DNA of 64,000 nt from Toxotes chatareus (taxonomy: Eukaryota; Chordata; Actinopteri; Toxotidae). Under the pieces are notes generated by a model that was not told where the DNA came from, searched no databases, and worked only from the letters and a program-made list of their open reading frames with translations. Shown here in pieces: positions 57,018 through 64,000 of this stretch (positions within the stretch are counted from its first letter, which is position 1; the number at the start of each line of letters is the position of its first letter). The stretch is from positions 17,743,095 to 17,807,094 of the forward strand of contig CM028901.1 in the NCBI GenBank assembly GCA_016801885.1, written 5' to 3'. The translations under genes and the position numbers were made by a program.

Positions 57018-60000
57018 CTGCACAAATAAAAACGTGTGACAGAGAGAGAGAGAGAGAGACACACAACAACGTCAGACTAATGTAAGACACTTGCAGCGAC
57101 AGAATTATCACTTTAATCTGCAGCCAGCAGTCACTTTCAGCTAAAAAGCTCTGATAAACCCAAGAGTACAACACCTGGCCAGCACCAAACACCGCAGAAA
57201 AAAATGTAGCAACTAGCTGGCGAGTATAGTTGAACATCTGGCCAGTTAAGGCACTTCTCCACTGGTTTCAGCACTGAGCTGTGGTGGCTTCTGTTTGCCC
57301 TGCACCTGATAAAAAAAAAATATCTCACTAACATACCAACTCCGAGCAGACCTCAGGATCTGGGGAATATGTTTCCACACCAGAAGCAGTAATATTTACA
57401 CCCTGCTTGCCTTCTAGCCTTACAAAGGCTTAGGTCCATCTTTAGGGGCCCATATCTGTGTCAACACCATTGAGGGTGTAAAGATATACACATCAGGGCT
57501 TCTGAAAATGAGGGCAGAAACAGACTCCATAAAGCTGACCAAACGGGACAGGTTTCTAAAAACTGCTTTCCTGAGTCATCCGATGAGATAAGTGCTCACC
57601 CTGTAATTTAAATTTACTGTAGGTACACACCAAGCATGCTGGCCGAGCATTTCAGTTGCATACGTGGGTGAAACTATGCTCTGGACAGCAAAACATATGA
57701 TTCATCAAGCAATGACAACTGCCCAGTCCCCCATGTTTTATAACAAGAGGGATGTTCTGAGGGCAAAAGCACAATTACCACTTCTACCAACCCTATGCGT
57801 GATCATACAGGATGCCTCATCTGACAAATGATCCTGCTTTAATTTGGTGTCTTGGCACTGGGTCCAACAATAGAAAATCCTATTAAACAAGGTAGAGGGC
57901 CAGATCATCTGCTATAAATCCACAGGATTACAGGTACACCTCGAGGGACTAAATTAGACTTGGCCATAATCTTTCAACTATGTTAAGTACAGTAGCTCAA
58001 CAAGACACCAAAGGGGTGTATCACAGGAAGAATACCTCTTCCTCCCGCAGTCTTTCATCTGCAGGTCTACATTTCTAGACCTGTTAATCTCCTAAAACTA
58101 TCGGGAACAGAGTAAACTGTCCTTAATAATTCAGCAAATGCACTGTCATGAAAAGCAGGATGAGTATGTGACTGTTGTTAGAAACTGCAAGTTTACTTCC
58201 CCTCCTCTCCACAAGGAGGCACCAAGCAGTGGTTCAGTATACTTGTGCTAGTACCTCCCACTTTATAAATAGAGGCCTGGATCAGGCCTTCCTCCTCTTT
58301 GTCTCCAAACACCTTCACCTGGATTTGAGTGTTTGCAGGTGCTTGCCATGTGCCTTTTGAAAAACCATCAATGTAAGTAGCACTTTCTTTTGACTGACTG
58401 CGATTAAGGTGTGCTAAAGAACTGACCTGGAAGTTAATGGATAATCTTTGATCTAATTTGCTTAATAATATTATGATGAAGTTTTTGTTTGGCTAATTGG
58501 TATTTGAAATATCTGTGGTGCTTTAATGTTCAAGTATTTAACATGATTTAAAGGCTGGATGTAGGATATGTAATGTGCAAGATACTGTAACGTGCTTCTT
58601 TGTTTGGAACCATGGCAATCATCATTCTCCTCAGTCTCTAGATAAATCAACTGGAAAACAAGACAAATAAACAACAAGTCATTGAGGTGCACCATAATTT
58701 AGATGCACCCAAGAGTTTTCACCGTGTCTTTTGGCTTCACAATGAATCATTTTAAGCTATATCTTTGTCTGACAGAGACAGACCTGCTAAATGTCAGGTG
58801 CACCGGTCCGACCAATGAAAACGTTTAATTTTATATGACAGATTTCTGGTCACACTCTACTGGAGTTCTGCAGAAAAAACTTGTGGACTAGAATGGAGCG
58901 TTCTATGATCAGCGTACTGCTGTAGAAGACCACCTCTGTTTCAGTCGAGCAGTTCACACCACAAGCTTCAAACATCCTATTCAGAGTGAAAACAGGAAAC
59001 TATGGTAATGAAAGCATGCTACAGTAGGTCTAGAGCAGAAAAACCGGTGTTTGCCTAAAACTTGCACACGGGTGTGGATGTAGGTGTAGTCAACTCTGAG
59101 GCAGACAACTACAACCTTTTGGGGGACATGGGTTGGCACATAGGTAAGTTCTTTTGGAGTCACCAATATGGCTGTTGACTCTTATGGGTGTGCAGATCTT
59201 CCTGAAACTGGGTGCAAGAGCCAAACTCCACAAGGAATCAGAGTATGTGTGTTTGACACACTTCAAGTCCCAGAATAAAGCCACCACTGCAAAACATTTA
59301 AGACCTGAATCCAAGAAACAAATGTTTACTGTATTCACCATTTTAGTTCTGTGCGTTGTCAGTCTGGATCAAAGCCAGCAGACCTACATTACCATCTATA
59401 AAGCCAAATCGGTAGCAAGGCAGGTGTCAAGAAATGACCAAATAGGTGCAAAAGCATAAACTCAAAAATCTATCAGAGGAAAACTGCATGACTGCAACTG
59501 TGCTGCTGCTAGCTGTGTGCCAGAAGGAAAACAGGGTCCTTGGTCTTGTTTGTTGATGTATCACAGTCAATGACTGCTTCATCTTGAAATCTGTCACTGA
59601 AATATCACTATTAAATTGGCAAAAACAACATTTGTGATTGGGAACCTGAATGTGTGTGACTAAAGAGTCAGATTGCACGGCTAGAAGCTTTCAGTGAATC
59701 AGCAGTAGACCTTGAGGGGTTGTAATGATGATAAGTTTCTTGTTTTCACAGATACAAGCCCATGACGGACATCGGAACGGAGTTATTGTAAGCGGATAAG
59801 GTCAGTGATGTCCAGTTTTCATAAACGATACGACAGCGGGTCTGCAGAGCCAGGGGCCTTGTGTGATTTACACAACCATGGTGTGCGAGTGTTGGTGAGT
59901 TCGTTACAGTTGCTCAGAGCCTTGATGTTGAAAACCTTTGTAGGATAACAAGGTCATCCAGCGTGATTGTGAGTCATATGACCATCTCCAACCACAGGAC

Positions 60001-61444
60001 GACCACTCCGTGTAGGGACGCATACATTATTCAGGAGGCTCTACTTAAAGGAAAATTTCACTGTTTTGTACTTTATTTCTATCTAGTGTACACAGACCTG
60101 CCAACCTTGGGGAAAATATTTTGAATACCATGATAGTGTAACGCTTAGTTGACATGCTCTTGCTCCACTTGCACTGATTTTAAAATATCACTAGCATCCT
60201 GGTGCCTGCCATATAACATGCATGCCAGTTAAGCATAATGTGCATTTCTACTGCTTTAATTTCATATATTCAATGATATAATCCTGCTATTTTCAACATG
60301 CTGTTGTTCTGGATTACTCTACTCTAAATTCTATGATTCATTCGTTCTGATCCACTTTGCTTTGTCATCCTTTAATCCCGCCCGGCTGTTGTTGCATGTG
60401 GTACGCCTGCAAACGTTTCACAATAAAATCCCTGTCCACTGTGAAATGCTAGAGGGCTTTTAATTAAAAGGTTACAGGAAGTGTTGAATTTGTATGAACA
60501 GCTTCTCAAACTGTCACACTGACCCCATGTCAAACCTCCTCCATAGCTCCATAGGAAACACGGGGTACATAATACAGATCTTGATGTTTGCTATGAAGCA
60601 GGCTACATGTTCAGTTGCAAGTCTAAGCCACATGAGATAGATGTCACAAGCACTTTTATGAAAACTGAGTGTGATCAAACTAAAATCCAAAGTCGGGGTT
60701 CCCTTCCCTGTTTGAAAATACACAGCTGCAAAACATGTAAATGAAAAGTTATACAAAATAAACACCCTACATGAAATATAAATAGGCCTCTGAGAATCTC
60801 AGAGAATGCTCCTTCGGCTGTTGTCAACACCAATAACAGACTGACTAAAATAGAGCAGAATTACAGGTTTTCCTGCTTAACAAAACACACAGCTGTGCAA
60901 AAAAAAAAACAATAAAAAAAATATTTTAAATCCAAACCACCTCCAAAGAACTGAACCATTGGGGTAGGTCTTGGAGCAGATGCAGAGGGAGAGTGGGGGT
61001 GGATGTGCGCGAAGGGTGTGAAAGAGGAGAGATGCGAACACTGGCGCAGCTTTAGAAACAGGGTATGTTACCAAACTATAATCATCAAACTGTAACAATG
61101 AAAACGATACCGTCTCATCCTAGTATCTCGTTTGAAATGATATCGATATAACTTAAAAAGTGGACCTCACGATTACGTTACTGCGGTGGCTTTCGCATTG
61201 TGGTAGCAGAAAAACAGGCGAGGCCTTGCTGTGCTGTTGATGTCAGAATAGGAATGTAAAAAAAAAAGACGCTCTTTGAAGCTAAACACAGACGTTTATA
61301 GTTGAAAGTCATTAACCGGACGGACTGGACTGATGAAATCTCCAGTTTATCACACTCAAAGGCAAAATCAATGATGTAATTAATAACGATCAATTAGAAA
61401 CAGCAGCAACCACAAAGCTGGTATTCTCAGTATGCTATTTCATA

Positions 61445-61510
61445 ATGGTGAACACCACTGACCAATGTTAGCAACATTAGCATGTAAGCAGAAGTAGCAT
61501 GTAAACAAAA
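61445..61510 (+). repeat. short family A remnant
   Basis: ATGGTGAACACC, CAATGTTAGCAACATTAGCA and AGTAGCATGTAAAC resemble the family A 3' end, but the match is short. Confidence 0.4.
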
Positions 61511-63089
61511 CAAACTGCTTTGACTATAACATCACTCTGTATTTATGCAGGCATTTAATGAATGAACAGGACATACGGTAAAATCATATCTCTGATCTGA
61601 CATTTACTTTACACCATGACTGAGCAAAAACTTAGCTAAACCTTGGTTCCACATGATATCACTGGCTTTACAACATATGGCGTCCGGTTGATCCATATTT
61701 CTATGTTGTAAACTGACACCTGACACCACTAACTGTGATTTATATCTGTCAAATAGCCCTATATCCCATAATGCACCCCATATCAGCACAAAGTACCACT
61801 GATAGCACTGTTAGGTCATGAGGTAAAAATGACACCTGTGCGACACCAGCCAGCCTCATCCTGCACTGCCCGACGAATCAGAGAAAAGCTGATCATCTTA
61901 TTTAAATGTTCTTCAAGTGTCTGGATATTGAACTTAACTCTATTTACACTATATTTGTTTCCATTTTGGCAAATCTGCACCATGAAAAGTCTCACTGAGT
62001 TAACTGTTAGCAGTTTGTTTGCACTGTAACCATGGATGTACAGACAACATTCACAGGATCAGTCTGACACTGCACAAAGCAACTAAACATGATGATTACG
62101 AGGGAAGATCTGTTTGTTGGAAGTTATTTGTGAGGAATGTTTTTTCTTTTTTTTTTTTTTTTTTTATATGATTTCAAATTGGATTTTTGGATGTTTATCC
62201 TCAGTGGACATTGGAGATACTGAAATGACTGGAAAAAGTGAGTTTTACTGGTAGCTGCTGTGAGTGTGTGATGTGTGTTTCAAATTTCCATTGATTGGAC
62301 CAGAGGCCACCTCAGGGTAAAATAAAAAACAAATATTCCTGCACACATTTGGATGCCACTCGCATCTGTTCACTATGAGTGCACTATCTGTTCATATCTG
62401 AATAATGTATTTGTATTTGTTTACATCCCTGACTATGCACCAGGGCCAATAGGACCAAGTGAATCAAGTCCTTATTCCAACCAAAGACAGCAGGTACTCT
62501 CACTGACTAGCTCCTCTCTAGAACTCTGACTGAATCTGGTTTGGTCTCAACCAGCTCCTGAGAAAATTATCTGGCTCTTTAGCTGCCAAATACTCATCAG
62601 CCAGTCTCTAACAGTCTGTTAGCACTACTACCTTTTACATTATACTTAGTAACTTGACTCATTATAAATATATCAAATATTCATAATTGGAACTTTGACC
62701 ATAATGTGTTTCAAATACCTTGAGTCACGAACTTCCACAAAAAATAACTATATAGACTAAAATGTCCATAGGCAGCATGAACATGATGATAAAAATGAAG
62801 AAGTAATGTTAATTTATCTTTTTCATATGTTAGACATGGATGGTTACAGCTGCCTTCCATCTGGTTTGCATAGCCCCTGTTATGGTTCAGGAAAGGTCAC
62901 CAAATGAAACACAGTCATATCTATGTCTGTTGATTTGTTGTTGGCAGAGGACCAAAGTGCAACGCTTTGTCCAGCCCTGGCTTGATGCGTGTCCCACCTT
63001 GGCCACCATGATCTAACTGCCCTGCACACACCACTGCTACCTCCAACAATATTTAAGCATGGAAAGATGCTAAATAAAAGAAAATCTAA

Positions 63090-64000
63090 TTGATTCCACA
63101 AGATGATGGAAACCTTCCTTTGAGATTCTGCTCCATATTGACAAGATTCATTACATCATTCAAGCTGCCAGTCTCCTGTTCTACCACATCCCAAAAGGGT
63201 TCTACTGGATTCAGGTCTGGAGACTGGGGGAGGCCACTGAAGTTCACTGAACTCACTGTCATTAGAAGATGGTGAACTGTGGCCATAAAGGCATGAACAT
63301 GGTCAGCAACGATACTCAGACAGACTGTGACATTCAGACCATGACTGATTGGTATTAAGGCCCAAAGTGAACCAAGAAACCATCACACACCACCACCAGC
63401 CTGGACTGTTGACACAAGGCAGGTTGGGTCCATGGATTCATGCTGACTCCAAACTCTGACCCTACCATCTGCAGCCTCAGCAGAAATCCAGATCCATCAG
63501 ACCAGGCTACGTTTTTCTAGTCTTCATCTGTCCAGTTTTGGTGAGTCTGTGTCCACTGCAGCCTCAGGTCTCTGTTCTTGGCTGACAGGACTGGACCCTG
63601 ATGTGGTCTCTGCTGTTGTAGTCCATCCACCTCAAGGTTGGACATGTTGTTCATCCTGAGAAGCTTTTCTGTTCACCAGTTGTACAGAATGGTCATCTGA
63701 GTTAGCGAAGCCTTTCTGTCAGCTCCAACCAGTCTGACCTCTGACCTCTCTCATCAACAAGGCGTCTCCATCCTCAGAGCTGTTGCTTCACTGGATGGTT
63801 TTCATTCTTGGCTCCATTCTGAGTTAAACTCAGCAGTTTCAGAAACACTCAAACCAGCTCATCTGACACCAACAACCATGCCACAGTCAAAGTCACTCAG
63901 ATCACATTTCATCATCATTCTCATGTTTGATGTGAACATGAACTGAAGCTCCTGATCTGTATCTGCAGGATGTTATGCACTGCACTGGTGCCATGTGATT
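63090..64000 (-). mobile_element. Tc1-like transposon relic (copy 2), runs off window end
   Basis: From the window end inward the minus strand encodes, in broken frames, the start of a Tc1-like transposase (CDLSDFD-like start, then the LVDERGQR-like part of the DNA-binding region), then LQWTQTHQNWTDED, AWSDGSGFLL with catalytic Asp, and finally LPQSPDLNPVEPFWDVVEQE with the third acidic position. The QQDNA-CHK segment with the middle Asp is deleted: MATVHHLL runs almost straight to SPDLNP. An in-frame TAG replaces a Trp codon in the DEDW region, so the copy is dead. Confidence 0.88.

Larger units (their letters stand above)
57018..64000 (-). other. glcci1 first-intron sequence continuing beyond the window
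   Basis: No GC-rich first exon of GLCCI1 type is visible here, so the gene should continue beyond 64000. The stretch is AT-rich with a dispersed repeat remnant at 61445-61510, a T run at about 62148-62165 and a large Tc1-like relic from about 63090 to the window end. From 57.1 to 61.4 kb I see nothing I can name. Confidence 0.6.

Noticed and set aside
56638..57237. 199-codon open frame on the minus strand
   Set aside because: Only 57017-56866 is exon. The ends are intron sequence including a CT repeat and lack similarity.
59740..60060. Possible small exon after TTGTTTTCACAG
   Set aside because: An acceptor-like sequence is followed by short frames with no recognisable protein and no consistent donor.
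1..64000. CRISPR arrays, prokaryotic operons, tRNA or rRNA genes
   Set aside because: No regularly spaced repeats with unique spacers, no Shine-Dalgarno gene chains and no cloverleaf or rRNA cores were seen. The CA/TG runs are ordinary microsatellites.

Overview
This is vertebrate, almost certainly teleost (percomorph-type) genomic DNA. The signs are split exons with GT-AG junctions, many (CA)n/(TG)n microsatellites, decayed Tc1-like transposons, a LINE tail, and several dispersed repeat families that I recall as typical of spiny-rayed fish. No prokaryotic features are present. Nearly all long open frames here are chance frames in introns or repeats. I read the coding content from splice-consistent exons that encode recognisable proteins.

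Two genes are supported, and they converge tail to tail. phf14 (PHD finger protein 14) is on the + strand. Its last four coding exons (2013-2075, 2626-2747, 17470-17587, 32960-33034) join in frame to 126 codons including the stop. They encode the basic linker, the complete C-terminal C4HC3 PHD finger (split across two exons) and an acidic tail. Upstream exons lie before base 1, and the introns inside the window are 0.55, 14.7 and 15.4 kb.

glcci1 (glucocorticoid-induced transcript 1, FAM117 family) is on the - strand. Seven exons between 57017 and 47723 join in frame to 399 codons including the stop. The first, low-complexity N-terminal exon is not in the window and should lie beyond base 64000. 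A long probable 3' UTR runs down to about 44.9 kb. The gene contains a GC-AG intron and a CAGCAG tandem acceptor at either end of the same intron.

By region: 1-33 kb is phf14 exons and introns, with Tc1 relics at 0.86-1.3, 13.0, 16.8 and about 19 kb, a possible solo LTR at about 5.4 kb, and several repeat copies. 33-45 kb is the convergent intergenic space, with candidate conserved noncoding blocks, a G-rich tract at 40.8 kb and an AGTAAACT/AAGTATACT-rich repeat at 43.5-43.9 kb. 45-57 kb is glcci1. 57-64 kb is its first intron, ending in a large Tc1-like relic. The two gene products are not known to act together: PHF14 is a chromatin reader, and GLCCI1 is a phosphoserine-rich protein of incompletely known function. 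Their proximity fits the human 7p21.3 neighbourhood, where both occur. I found no previously undescribed multigene system. The most notable observations are about splice sites and hairpin repeats.
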